Part shown: piece by piece, positions 25,744 through 34,288 of the stretch
Position numbering within the stretch: the stretch's first letter is position 1
Layout of the letters: the number at the start of each line of letters is the position of its first letter
Assembly: GCF_014203755.1 (NCBI RefSeq)
Contig: NZ_JACHJS010000001.1
Location: 3,038,001 to 3,102,000, forward strand
DNA from: Saccharothrix violaceirubra
GTDB taxonomy: Bacteria; Actinomycetota; Actinomycetes; Mycobacteriales; Pseudonocardiaceae
Direction of reading: 5' to 3'
DNA: 64,000 nt
Translations under genes and position numbers: made by a program
The notes under the pieces: model-generated
Seen by the model: only the letters and a program-made list of their open reading frames with translations
Databases searched by the model: none
Told to the model about the DNA's origin: nothing

Positions 25744-26381
25744 ACCCCGACCCGATCCGCGTCCTGGTCGCCGACGACCAGGCGATCGTGCGCGAAGGAC
25801 TCGTCCTCGTCCTGGGTCTGCTGCCCGGCATCCAGGTCGTCGCCACGGCCGCCGACGGGCGCGAAGCCGTACGCCGAGTCGCGGAGTCGACCCCCGACGT
25901 CGTCCTGATGGACCTGCGGATGCCGGTTCTGGACGGGGTCGAGGCCACCCGGCTGGTCCTCGACGCCCACCCCGCCGCCAAAGTCCTCGTGCTGACGACC
26001 TACGCCGACGAGGAGTCGGTGGTCGCCGCCCTGCGCGCGGGTGCGCACGGCTACCTCACCAAGGACGCCCACGCCGACACGATCGCCGATGCCATCGCCG
26101 CCGTGCTGCGCGGCGACACCCCGTTCGACCCCGCGGTCACCCGGCACCTCGTGACCATGGCGACCTCGGGACGGCAGGCGCGGCTCACCGACCGGGAGAC
26201 CGAGGTCTTGCGCCTGATCGCCCTGGGGTTGTCGAACGCCGAGATCGCCCGACAGTTGTACGTCACCGAAGCGACGGTGAAGACCCACGTCAACAACCTG
26301 TTCGCCAAGACCGGTGTCCGCGATCGCGCCCAGGCCGTCATCTACGCCTACCGGCACCACCTGGTGGTCCCGCCCGCCTAG
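25740..26381 (+). CDS. NarL/LuxR-type response regulator
   Basis: 213 residues. Receiver domain with acidic pair ADD at 11-13, phospho-acceptor Asp58 in MDLRMPVLDG, and the conserved Lys in YLTKDAHAD. The C-terminal LuxR helix-turn-helix reads LTDRETEVLRLIALGLSNAE and IARQLYVTEATVKTHVNNL. GTG at 25740 overlaps the kinase stop by 4 bases, so the pair is co-translated. Its stop lies only 4 bases from the convergent endonuclease gene. Confidence 0.95.
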   Translation: MNPDPIRVLVADDQAIVREGLVLVLGLLPGIQVVATAADGREAVRRVAESTPDVVLMDLRMPVLDGVEATRLVLDAHPAAKVLVLTTYADEESVVAALRAGAHGYLTKDAHADTIADAIAAVLRGDTPFDPAVTRHLVTMATSGRQARLTDRETEVLRLIALGLSNAEIARQLYVTEATVKTHVNNLFAKTGVRDRAQAVIYAYRHHLVVPPA

Positions 26382-26385
26382 CGGG

Positions 26386-26985
26386 TCAGCGGCTCAGGGG
26401 GAGTGGCGGCACGTTCGTGCGTGCCCACTCGGCGAGGGCGGTGCGGTCGACGAGCAGGATGCCGACGCCGGCGGCGATCCGCTGGGCCGGTTCGGTGAAG
26501 GTGGTCGTGGCGATCAGGAGTGCGACGTCCGCCCGGTGGTAGTGGAACACGCCGCCGAACCGTTGGACGTCCGGGCTGGTGATCTTGCGGACGTGCCGCT
26601 TGCACTGCACCACGACCCGCTTGCCACCCGGTGTCCACGCGACGACGTCGGCGCCCGCGTCGCCCGTGCCGCCGACCACCTCGACGTCGCGGCATCCCGA
26701 CCGGCGGAGCAGGCGTGCGGTCCACTGCTCGAACTCGGGGCCGGTCATCCCGTCGGTGACCTCGATGGCACGGTCGCGTCCGGCCTGCCGTTCCGCCTCG
26801 ATCCGACCGGCGCGCAAGCGCAATGCGAACCACGTCGTCGCGCCGAGGACCACGAGCGTCGTGACCGTCACGGACAACACCGGGTGGGAGCGGAAGAACG
26901 GTGGGAGCACGATGACCGCCGCCACGGCGACCGCGAGGCCGGGTTTCCAGTCGGGTTTCCGGCTTTTGCGTGGCCGTGTGGTCAT
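26386..26985 (-). CDS. Membrane-anchored Mrr-like endonuclease
   Basis: 199 residues: two membrane helices at about 15-32 and 38-55 separated by only a few residues, a basic linker, then a restriction-endonuclease-like (Mrr_cat) domain of about 110 residues with FEQWTARLLRRSGCRDVEVV, the catalytic GDAGADVVAW (Asp) and VVVQCKRH (Gln-Cys-Lys) motifs. The D...QxK centre appears intact. Type IV systems cut modified DNA, but membrane-tethered forms without a partner are of unknown role. It stands alone, convergent with the response regulator gene. Confidence 0.8.
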   Translation of the reverse strand: MTTRPRKSRKPDWKPGLAVAVAAVIVLPPFFRSHPVLSVTVTTLVVLGATTWFALRLRAGRIEAERQAGRDRAIEVTDGMTGPEFEQWTARLLRRSGCRDVEVVGGTGDAGADVVAWTPGGKRVVVQCKRHVRKITSPDVQRFGGVFHYHRADVALLIATTTFTEPAQRIAAGVGILLVDRTALAEWARTNVPPLPLSR

Positions 26986-27056
26986 GGCGCCCCTCCCCGC
27001 TCCAGGGTGCACAGGGCGTGACCAGGGCGGAAAGGTCCTTCGGGGTGAACGGCCGG

Positions 27057-27479
27057 TCAGTCGGCGGACAGCACCTCGACGAGTCGTAGCAGGCCGTTCC
27101 GCGTGGCGTCGCGGGCTTCGACGGGCAGCCGCGCGTACAGGTCGTCCTCGATCGCGGCCAACGCCCGTCGGGTGTGTCGCCACGCGCGGCGCCCGCCGGG
27201 CGTGATCGTCACGGCCCGGCGTCGGCGGTCGCCCGACACCTGCTCGCGGGTCACGTGGCCAGCCGCCTCCAGTTCGTCGACGATCCGCATGACCTTGGTC
27301 TTGTCCAGTTCCAGGGCGTCGACGAGTTCGAGTTGCCCGCGCACGGGCGCGTCCACGAGCAGGGTCAGCACCTCGTAGCCCCACAGCGAGAGGCCCTGCT
27401 CGCGCACCGTCGGCAGTTCCCGCGTGCCGAGTCGCCGGTAGAGCTGCAGGGCCAGCCAGTGCAGGTCGGTCCGTTCCAT
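27057..27479 (-). CDS. MarR family transcriptional regulator
   Basis: 140 residues, all-helical dimer with a winged helix: LSLWGYEVLTLL, QLELVDALELDKTKVMRIVD (recognition helix region) and the wing GDRRRRAVTITPGG. It is divergent from the quinone oxidoreductase gene, with 55 bases between the starts, and a perfect palindrome in that gap (27507-27519) is the likely operator. A typical arrangement is repression of the oxidoreductase until a reactive phenolic or quinone ligand binds. Confidence 0.88.
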   Translation of the reverse strand: MERTDLHWLALQLYRRLGTRELPTVREQGLSLWGYEVLTLLVDAPVRGQLELVDALELDKTKVMRIVDELEAAGHVTREQVSGDRRRRAVTITPGGRRAWRHTRRALAAIEDDLYARLPVEARDATRNGLLRLVEVLSAD

Positions 27480-27506
27480 GGGGCGTATGGTAGCAGTTCG
27501 AGATGT

Positions 27507-27521
27507 TCTCAGTCTGAGACT
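27507..27521. promoter_or_regulatory. Probable MarR operator
   Basis: TCTCAGTCTGAGA (27507-27519) is a perfect 6-1-6 palindrome that overlaps a second perfect one, AGTCTGAGACT (27511-27521). It lies between divergent MarR and oxidoreductase genes, 14 bases before the oxidoreductase start. Confidence 0.65.
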
Positions 27522-27534
27522 AAATGGAGGCGTG

Positions 27535-28455
27535 ATGAGGGCTTTCCTGTTGCGGGAGTACGGGGGCACGCCGGAACTCGACGTGATCGACGAACCGCTA
27601 CCCGGCCCCGGGCAGGTCCTGGCCGAGGTGCTCGCGGCCGGGGTGAACCCGGTCGACCTGGCGATCGCCGACGGGCAACTCGGCACCGCCCACCCGCTGC
27701 CGAGAGTGCTGGGAAACGAGGCCGTGGTGCTCCTCGGCGACCGGGTCGGCTACAGCCAACGGACGTCGGGCTCGTTCGCGGACCGGACCCTCGTGGACCC
27801 GGCCGGTGTGCTGGACGTGCCGTCGGCGCTCGACCCGACCGCCGTGTTCGCGGCGGGCATCTCCGGTCAGCCCGCGTGGATCCCGCTGGAGACCACGGCC
27901 GCCCTGCGCCCCGGGGAGACCGTGCTGGTGCTCGGCGCGACCGGCGCGGCGGGCCAGGTCGCGGTCCAGGCCGCCCGACTGCTCGGCGCGGGCCGGGTGG
28001 TCGCCGCCGCCGGACACCGGCCGACGTTGACCGCGCTGCTGGACCGGGGCGCGGACGAGGTCGTGGTGCTCGGCGGCCCGGACGACGCGGCGGCCCTGCT
28101 CGAAGCCACGCGCGGTGGCGCCGACGTGGTGTACGACCCGTTGTGGGGAGCGCCGTTCTCGGCGGCGCTGCGGGCCACGAGACCCGGTGGCCGCACGGTC
28201 ACGGTCGGCCGCAGCGCGGGTGAGCACGTGGCCGCGATTCCGGTGTTCGACTTCCTGGGGCGGACGATGCTGAGCTACCGCAACGGCGGGGCGTCGCCCG
28301 ACGTCGTCGCGCGGGCGTTCGGGCGGATGCTGCGGCACGTCGCGGCGGGGGAGTTGGTCGTGGACACCTCGGTGTTCCCGTTGTCCGCCGCGGCCGACGC
28401 CTGGGCGCACCAGAAGTCCGTTCCGCACGGCAAAGTGGTGCTGGGGACGGCCTGA
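27535..28455 (+). CDS. NAD(P)H:quinone oxidoreductase-like MDR protein
   Basis: 306 residues, zinc-independent medium-chain dehydrogenase/reductase. N-terminal GroES-like domain (PGPGQVLAEVLAAGVNPVDL), nucleotide-binding loop LGATGAAGQVAVQAARLLGA at 133-152, and a C-terminal GKVVLGTA. No Cys/His zinc site is present, so it is closer to quinone reductases or enoyl reductases than to alcohol dehydrogenases. GGAGG lies 5 bases before the ATG. Expression is probably controlled by the divergent MarR. Confidence 0.87.
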   Translation: MRAFLLREYGGTPELDVIDEPLPGPGQVLAEVLAAGVNPVDLAIADGQLGTAHPLPRVLGNEAVVLLGDRVGYSQRTSGSFADRTLVDPAGVLDVPSALDPTAVFAAGISGQPAWIPLETTAALRPGETVLVLGATGAAGQVAVQAARLLGAGRVVAAAGHRPTLTALLDRGADEVVVLGGPDDAAALLEATRGGADVVYDPLWGAPFSAALRATRPGGRTVTVGRSAGEHVAAIPVFDFLGRTMLSYRNGGASPDVVARAFGRMLRHVAAGELVVDTSVFPLSAAADAWAHQKSVPHGKVVLGTA

Positions 28456-28824
28456 GCCGGCGTGGTGACGAGCCGCACCGGAACGTCGCCACCACATCGC
28501 CGAGCAGCACGACCGCGTGAAGCCGCGCCATGGTCGACGCAGTGGCCGGGCAGGCGACCGGGATCGATCCGAACAGGACGGTACGGGCCGGGCCGGCGGC
28601 GGACCCGGCCGACCCACGCCCGGGCCGGTCGGCGCGCACCGCGCCGGTCGATTCGTGCTGTGCGCCCGGACCGAGGGCGCGGAGGTGCTGCCGGCCGCGT
28701 CGGGCGGCGGGACCTGATCGGGCAGAACGCATATTTCGGAAAAGTGTCGTGGGTCACGTACGTCCAAGACGTGTGCGCGCTACGCCAAAGCGGCCACCGC
28801 CGGGCGACCGGATACTCGCCAGCC
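28456..28824. other. Intergenic region, 369 bases
   Basis: No convincing gene. A small A+T-rich island near 28728-28745 (GCATATTTCGGAAAAG) is the most promoter-like part and would suit the permease gene downstream. Confidence 0.4.
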
Positions 28825-30264
28825 ATGGATCACAGCGAGTCCCGGGACGACACGGCGCTGGCCCGCGACGTGCTCGGAGTGCCCGGCGTCGTCTTTCTCG
28901 TACTGGCCGCCGTCGCACCGTTGACCGGGATCGTGGTGATCGCCGCCATCGGCATCGCGCTCGGCAACGGCGGCGGCATGGTCGTGGCATTCGTCGCGGC
29001 GACGGTCGTGCTCTTGCTGTTCGCGGTGGGCTACGCGCAGATGTCGAAGAGCCTCACCAACGCGGGTGGGTTCTACGCGTTCGTCGTGCGTGGCCTCGGG
29101 CGGACCTTCGGTCTCGTCGCCGGGTTCGTCGCGATGCTGGGCTACAACTGCTTCGTCGCCGGTGCGATCGGCACCAGCGGCTTCTTCACGTCGACGGGGA
29201 TCGCCGAGGTGTTCGGGCCGGACCTGGACTGGGCGGTGTGGAGCGCGCTGTCGGTGGTGCTGGTGTTCCTGCTCGGCCGGCGGGGACTCGACGTCAGCGC
29301 CAAGGTGCTCGCGGTGTGTCTGGTGCTCGAGGTGTCGATCCTGCTCGTGCTGGACTTCAGCGTGCTGTTCCGGCACGGGTTCTCGTGGTCGGTGTTCGCC
29401 CCCACGATCGTCATGCAGGGCGCGGGCGGGTTGGCGCTGCTGTTCGCCGCCAACGCGTTCATCGGGTTCGAGGCCACCGCGCTGTTCGGCGAGGAGGCCA
29501 AGGACCCGCACCGCACGATCCCGCGGGCCACCTACCTCGCGATCGGGTTCATCGGGATCTTCGCCGCGTTCACCACGTGGGCCGTCGTGAGCGCGATCGG
29601 CGTCGCCCAGGCCCAGGACGTCGCCCTCGCGCACCTGCCGACCGGCGACCTGGTCTTCACGGTGGCACGGGAGTACCTGGGCGACACGTTGACCAAGGTG
29701 ATGACGATGCTGCTGATCGTCAGCCTGTTCGCGGCCCTGCTGGCGTTGCACAACTCGGCCACCCGCTACCTCTACGCGCTGGGTCGCGTGGGCGTGCTCC
29801 CGCGCGCGTTGGGCCGCACCCACGCGGGTACCGGCGTGCCGCGTCGTGCCGCGATCGTGCAGTTGCTGTTCGCCTCGCTGGTGGCGCTGGCCTTCCGCCT
29901 GGCCGGTCTGGACCCGGTGACCGCGCTGACCGCGAGCATGACCGGCCTGGGCACGCTGGGCATCCTGGTGCTCCAGTTCCTCGCGGCCGTGGCGATCGTG
30001 GTCCACTTCCGCCGGGTCGGCGACGGCCGGGTGGTGCGGACGGTGGTGGCGCCGGGACTGGGTGCGCTCGGCCTGGCGGTGATCGTGGGGCTGGCGGTCA
30101 CGAACTTCTCGACGCTGGCGGGCTCGGACAACCCGGTCATCGCCCGGTTGCCGTGGCTGCTGCCGCTCGTCGCGGCGGCGGGCCTGGTGATGGCGTTCTG
30201 GCTGCGCCGGCACCGGCCGTCGGTCTTCGAGTCGCTGAGCACCGATCTCGAACGCGTCGACTGA
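28825..30264 (+). CDS. APC family amino acid/amine permease
   Basis: 479 residues with about twelve hydrophobic helices, no signal peptide, and the APC helix 1 motif VAPLTGIVVIAAIGIALGNG. The conserved helix 6-loop segment NAFIGFEATALFGEEAKDPH and TIPRATYLAIGFIG follow. It should take up or exchange an amino acid or amine with protons. No metabolic gene is beside it, so the substrate is unknown. Confidence 0.9.
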   Translation: MDHSESRDDTALARDVLGVPGVVFLVLAAVAPLTGIVVIAAIGIALGNGGGMVVAFVAATVVLLLFAVGYAQMSKSLTNAGGFYAFVVRGLGRTFGLVAGFVAMLGYNCFVAGAIGTSGFFTSTGIAEVFGPDLDWAVWSALSVVLVFLLGRRGLDVSAKVLAVCLVLEVSILLVLDFSVLFRHGFSWSVFAPTIVMQGAGGLALLFAANAFIGFEATALFGEEAKDPHRTIPRATYLAIGFIGIFAAFTTWAVVSAIGVAQAQDVALAHLPTGDLVFTVAREYLGDTLTKVMTMLLIVSLFAALLALHNSATRYLYALGRVGVLPRALGRTHAGTGVPRRAAIVQLLFASLVALAFRLAGLDPVTALTASMTGLGTLGILVLQFLAAVAIVVHFRRVGDGRVVRTVVAPGLGALGLAVIVGLAVTNFSTLAGSDNPVIARLPWLLPLVAAAGLVMAFWLRRHRPSVFESLSTDLERVD

Positions 30265-30600
30265 GGCCGGCACGGCGTTGTTTTCCGGAACAGGGTTCGC
30301 GGCGATCCATGCGCTTCGGCCTGGACCGGGTTCTTCGGAAATGCCTGTGGACGCGGCCCGGCACGACTTCGCCGGCCGGCGGGCCGCGTCCACGTCGTCG
30401 ACCAGCGGATCTCCTCGAAGGCAGGTGCTTTTCCGTCCGCCGGAATGCGGTGACGGAGATCCGCCGGCAAGCCGCCGTCGACGATTTGTGAGAGGTGCTC
30501 GCCCGATTCGTCCTGCTGTTCGCGAATGCTCGTGACCTCGGACCCGGAATCGTTCGCTACCCTCGCCCGGGTCGCGGGAATCCGTCGGTGTGGAGGGTTG
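30265..30600. other. Intergenic region, 336 bases
   Basis: Separates the permease from the type VII-associated operon. No gene, long palindrome or hairpin was seen. The promoter of the operon should be near 30500-30590. Confidence 0.4.
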
Positions 30601-31821
30601 ATGTCGCAGGCTGAGCGTGCGCGCGAACTCAGGGAACGGAGACAGGCGCTGCGCGACTCGTGGCGCCCTCGGGACCGGTACGTCATCGGCGGGGTCAACT
30701 GGCCGGGACACAGTCACGAGGCGATGCACCGGATGGTGCACGAGGACGCCGATCCGGCCCAGGTCGACGGCGTGGCCGCCGAGTGGCGGCGGCACGGGGA
30801 CGCGATCGTGGAGTTGGCCGACCGGTTCCGGGAGTTGCTCGGGGACCTCGAGTCGGCGTGGCGTGGACCCGCCACCGAACGGGCGTTCGAGGTGTTGCGC
30901 GACAACGCGCGATGGGTCGCCGAGCTGGGGGAGACCGTATCGGCGATCTCGGTGCCGGTGACGGAGTCCGCGCAGGCGTTGGCGAGCGCCCGGGCGGCCA
31001 TGCCGGAACCGCAGGCCGGACCGGACGGGTGGGCGGCCGTGGGTGCCGCTTCGGCCACCTCCACCCTGTTCGCCGCGGCCGCCGGGCCCGCGGGTGCGGT
31101 GGTCGGTGCGGTGGTCGGCGCCGGTGCGAGCGTCGTCGGGCAGGCCGCCGGTCGCTGGGAGCTCAAGGCCCGGGCGGTCGAGGTCATGCGCGGGTACGAG
31201 CTGACCGCCCAGGCGATCGACGCCTCGGCGCCGGGCTTCGGGTCCGACCGGCCCGCCGGACCGTGGCTGGGCGATCGGGTGCCGAGCGGCCCGGGTGGCG
31301 GTGGTCCAGGCGGCGGTGACCCGGGCGGCGGTGACCCGGGTGGTGGTGACCCGGGCACTCCGGTGGACGAGGACGACCCGCCCACCGGTGGCGGGTCCGA
31401 CGACCCCGGTCGCGGCGTCACCGCGGTGGTGCCCGACGACGTGACCGTGCCGACGTGGGCCGCCGGGCCGGAAGCCCGCTGGCAGGCGTTGACGTCGGCC
31501 ACCCCGGCACCGACGACACCGGCCCCGGTCGCGCCGACGCACGCCGGTGTGCCCGCGGCTGCGTACCCGTGGCAGGCCGGGGGGAACCGCGGGCTCGGTG
31601 CGGGCACCACGACCGGCCTGCCGGGCGAACGGGGCGGTCCGCGCCCGTCCGGTGACGTGCGGGCGGGTGCCCGCGGCGTGACCGGGCCGGGGATGTCCGG
31701 TGGCATGGTGCCCGCCGCGCAGCGTGAGGAAGAGGACCGCGAGCACCACAACCGCTACCCGGACGAGCACGACGTGTTCGCCGACGACCAGGTCGTGGCA
31801 CCGCCCGTGATCGGCGGATGA
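30601..31821 (+). CDS. PPE-like type VII secretion substrate
   Basis: 406 residues. The first 130 residues form a helical WXG100/PPE-like module: NWPGHSHEAMHRMVH, then the turn WRG at 87-89 (AWRGPATERAFEVLR). A Gly/Ala-rich helical stretch follows (GPAGAVVGAVVGAGASVVG), then a long low-complexity tail with the repeat GGGDP three times near residues 235-250 and Pro/Thr-rich sequence to the end. It is followed directly by a small helical partner and an EspG-like chaperone, so it is probably exported by an ESX system encoded elsewhere. The tail may extend into the cell wall. Confidence 0.8.
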   Translation: MSQAERARELRERRQALRDSWRPRDRYVIGGVNWPGHSHEAMHRMVHEDADPAQVDGVAAEWRRHGDAIVELADRFRELLGDLESAWRGPATERAFEVLRDNARWVAELGETVSAISVPVTESAQALASARAAMPEPQAGPDGWAAVGAASATSTLFAAAAGPAGAVVGAVVGAGASVVGQAAGRWELKARAVEVMRGYELTAQAIDASAPGFGSDRPAGPWLGDRVPSGPGGGGPGGGDPGGGDPGGGDPGTPVDEDDPPTGGGSDDPGRGVTAVVPDDVTVPTWAAGPEARWQALTSATPAPTTPAPVAPTHAGVPAAAYPWQAGGNRGLGAGTTTGLPGERGGPRPSGDVRAGARGVTGPGMSGGMVPAAQREEEDREHHNRYPDEHDVFADDQVVAPPVIGG

Positions 31822-31838
31822 CCGGAGAGGGACACCGC

Positions 31839-32159
31839 ATGCGCATCGACACTCCCGGCGGCGGACTCGACGTCGACGTGGACGCCCTCATCGCGTCCTC
31901 GCGCGACTTCTCGGGGCTGTCCGACATGCTCGGCCAGTTGCGTCGGCACGCCGACGCCCTGCGTGAAGTCCTGCGCCTGGGCACCAGCCCGCAGGCCCAC
32001 GACCTCAACCGCAAGTTCGCCGACCGGCACGCGGCGCTCGTGGAGCGCCTGGAGATCATGGACACCCAACTCGTCGGCATCCAGGACGCGGTCCGCGACA
32101 GCGCGGAGTCCTACCTGCGGCACGAGGACGACAACCGCGCGAGGTTCGGGCAGTCGTGA
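31839..32159 (+). CDS. Small helical type VII-associated protein
   Basis: 106 residues, mostly two long amphipathic helices (SGLSDMLGQLRRHADALREV and DLNRKFADRHAALVERLEIM), the layout of WXG100 or EspC-like partners, but without an obvious WxG turn. ATG at 31839 follows GGAGAGGG; an earlier in-frame ATG at 31818 overlaps the previous stop and is an alternative adding seven residues. It probably pairs with the preceding PPE-like protein. Confidence 0.72.
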   Translation: MRIDTPGGGLDVDVDALIASSRDFSGLSDMLGQLRRHADALREVLRLGTSPQAHDLNRKFADRHAALVERLEIMDTQLVGIQDAVRDSAESYLRHEDDNRARFGQS

Positions 32160-32914
32160 AGTCCTGGTCGCTGGGCCCCCGCGAGCTCTACCTGTTGTGC
32201 GAGTACGCCGAACGCCCGTGGCCCGCGCCGCTGGTGGAGCCGGAACTGTCGGTCGACCTGGCCGGCCACCGTGACGACGGCCGGCTCGCCGCCGCCGGGC
32301 TCTCCCGGCGGGGCCTGGCCGACGCGCGGGGACCACGCGGGGCCGCGGCCGTGCTCACGGCCCGGCTGCGGGCGGCGACGGGCACCGTGCACCTCGTCGT
32401 GGACGGCGCGGCCCGGACGATCGCCGTGGCCCTGCTCGAACCGACCGGCGCGTCCGTGGTGACGCAGCGGCAGGGCGTCGACGACCTCGCGGTGGTGGAC
32501 GTGGCCGTCGACCGGGTGCCCGTCGTCCTGGCGGGGCTGGTGCCGCACGTGCCGCGGGCGGACACGACGCCGCTGTCCCTGCCCGTCGGTGCGCTGCGGG
32601 CGGCCGAGGAACTCGTCGTCGGCGCGGCGGCGTCGGCCGACGCGTTGGAACGCCTCCTCGTCGAGCACGGTGTCGACCGCGCGACGCAACGCCGGTGGGT
32701 CGCGTGCCTGCGGCCGGTGCTCGGCGGGGGACAGGCGGGTGCCGGCCGCGAGACGGCGTCGCGGTGGCTGGACACCCCGCGTGGTCGTTACCGACTGGCC
32801 GAGCGGGACGGGTGGATCAGCGCGAACCCGTTGCGCCCCGAGGACCTGACCCGCGACCTGGCCGACGCGGTGCGCCGGGCGACTGGATCCACTGTGGACA
32901 GTCCGGTGGCGTGA
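32156..32914 (+). CDS. espG: EspG family ESX secretion chaperone
   Basis: 252 residues resembling EspG, which binds the tip of PE/PPE heterodimers in the cytosol and delivers them to the ESX machine. Seen here are the start LGPRELYLLCEYAERPWPAPL, the central strands VHLVVDGAARTIAVALLEP and the C-terminal TPRGRYRLAER motif. GTG overlaps the previous stop by 4 bases. No ESX ATPase, mycosin or EccB-E gene is in the window, so this is a detached substrate-chaperone cassette. Confidence 0.82.
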   Translation: MKSWSLGPRELYLLCEYAERPWPAPLVEPELSVDLAGHRDDGRLAAAGLSRRGLADARGPRGAAAVLTARLRAATGTVHLVVDGAARTIAVALLEPTGASVVTQRQGVDDLAVVDVAVDRVPVVLAGLVPHVPRADTTPLSLPVGALRAAEELVVGAAASADALERLLVEHGVDRATQRRWVACLRPVLGGGQAGAGRETASRWLDTPRGRYRLAERDGWISANPLRPEDLTRDLADAVRRATGSTVDSPVA

Positions 32915-32940
32915 CCGCCCGGAGATCGGGCGGTCACGCC
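32908..32940. terminator. Bidirectional hairpin terminator
   Basis: A perfect 14-base-pair stem (GGCGTGACCGCCCG at 32908-32921, complement at 32927-32940) with a GAGAT loop. The left arm contains the espG stop codon. Confidence 0.78.
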
Positions 32941-32945
32941 GCGGA

Positions 32946-33374
32946 TCACCACCAGGCGGTGGAGTTGTCCGCCGTGCAGGTGCCGTTGGACGCGACCACG
33001 AAGCAGGCCCGGAACGCGCGGGCCGGGTTCGAACTCGTCGGGTACGCCTGGGTGTAGTTGCGGGTTCCGGCCGTGTAGGTGGAGAAGTCGTCGGCGACGC
33101 GGTCGCCGTTCAGGTCGACTTCGAAGCGGATCAGGTCCGGTCCGGTGTAGTTCTGGATTCGCCCCCAGCCGTACTGGCCGCCGCCGCAGTTGCCGTAGCG
33201 GACCTGGACGGTGCGGCCGGAGACCGTCCGCTGCACCGCCGTGAGCGGGTTGGTACACGTGGCCGGGTCGCCCACCCAGGGCGGTGCGGACGCGGCGGTG
33301 GCCGTGCCGGAGATCAGGACCAGGGTCGCGGCCGTGGTCGTGAGGACGGCGGCGATCTTCATCGTCTTCAGCAT
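32946..33374 (-). CDS. Small secreted protein, unknown
   Basis: 142 residues with a signal peptide (MLKTMKIAAVLTTTAATLVL, cleavage near TATAAS, residue about 28). The mature domain has four Cys (ATCTN, GNCGG, RACFV, GTCTA), a Gly-rich middle (NCGGGQYGWGRIQNYTG) and an Asp-rich strand (FEVDLNGDRVADDF). This looks like a compact beta domain stabilised by two disulfides, of a kind common in exported actinobacterial proteins. An AAGGGGAAG ribosome site precedes the ATG at 33374. No catalytic motif seen. Confidence 0.78.
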   Translation of the reverse strand: MLKTMKIAAVLTTTAATLVLISGTATAASAPPWVGDPATCTNPLTAVQRTVSGRTVQVRYGNCGGGQYGWGRIQNYTGPDLIRFEVDLNGDRVADDFSTYTAGTRNYTQAYPTSSNPARAFRACFVVASNGTCTADNSTAWW

Positions 33375-33886
33375 GCTTCCCCTTGTCGCCTGTTCAGCGG
33401 GCGAGGTCCGGGCTTGTGCGGGGGATGGGCGGCCATGTCACGGCACAGCTCGGTGTCGCCACTCCCCGTCGACACGAGCACCTCGCCATTCGCGCACATC
33501 GTCCCACCGCGTCGGAGGGGGAGGCATCGGGCCGTCCGAGTGATAACGCCGGTACGAGTCGACGAGGGCGCGAATTCTTCCTTGTGCGCACAAGGAGTCC
33601 GGTCGTTCGGACCACTTAGGACCGCGGTTCCCGCTGGAGGTTCCCGACCGCGGTCAGGTGGTCGGTCCGGTCCGCGGTGCGCCCGGTGCGGGGCCGGCAT
33701 CGGCGGTGCGGCCTGTCCGGGGTGGCCGCCCACCGCTCCGGAGTTCATTCGCCGCTCCGGGGAATTCTCGGGGCGGCGGCGGGAACGGCGGATCGCGGAG
33801 GCCGCCGAAAAGGGCCCTGGATCGCGCATTTCGTTGGCCGGAACGGTCGTTTCGGCCGGGGTGACCGGACTGCCAGGATCGCGGTC
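33375..33886. other. Divergent intergenic region, 512 bases
   Basis: Lies between two divergent small secreted protein genes. Contains the 18-base perfect palindrome listed separately and two ACCGCGGT palindromes at 33621 and 33647. No coding character. Confidence 0.45.
33579..33596. promoter_or_regulatory. 18-base perfect palindrome, possible operator
   Basis: TCCTTGTGCGCACAAGGA reads identically on both strands. It sits in a divergent intergenic region, about 205 bases upstream of the minus-strand gene and 290 upstream of the plus-strand gene. Which regulator might bind is unknown. Confidence 0.5.
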
Positions 33887-34171
33887 ATGAGACCACTCCT
33901 GATTTCCGCCCTCGTCGCGGCGGCCGTACTCGTCCCGGTGTCGTCCGCCTCCGCCGCCGACTACACGGTGCACAGGTCGGCCATCGGCAGCGGCACCGCG
34001 CGGGGTTTCACCGCGGCGGTCGAACTCGCCGCCGAGAGCGCGCACCGAGCCGTTCTCGCCGAAGGCGGCGACTGCGTCGGCTGGCAGCACGAGCTGCTCA
34101 GGCTCGAAGAGCACCCGCACACCCTGCTCGTGTTCGCCACGATCAAAGCGAGCGCTGTCTGTGTGCGGTGA
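33887..34171 (+). CDS. Very small secreted protein
   Basis: 94 residues with a clear signal peptide (MRPLLISALVAAAVLVPVSS, cleavage after ASA near residue 24). The mature part is about 70 residues with two Cys (GDCVGW and the C-terminal VCVR) likely forming one disulfide, and a helix FTAAVELAAESAHRAVLAEG. No family recognised. Confidence 0.7.
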   Translation: MRPLLISALVAAAVLVPVSSASAADYTVHRSAIGSGTARGFTAAVELAAESAHRAVLAEGGDCVGWQHELLRLEEHPHTLLVFATIKASAVCVR

Positions 34172-34288
34172 TGCGCCGGGTTACCTCTTCGGGTGAACAT
34201 CGGGTCGGCACGTCGGTGGTCCGGTCGCCCACGCACCAGAATCCCCCAGGGCCTTTCGGCCGCGGATCGAGACACCCCAGGGGACAAC

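Noticed and set aside
31300..31360. Possible CRISPR-like or tandem DNA repeat
   Set aside because: The GGCGGTGACCCGG repeats are in-frame codons for GGGDP in the PPE-like protein tail, with no spacers.
28780..31770. A 996-residue minus-strand open frame
   Set aside because: It is antisense to the APC permease and PPE-like genes, is made of Arg/Gly/His/Pro-rich shadow sequence and has no recognisable domain.
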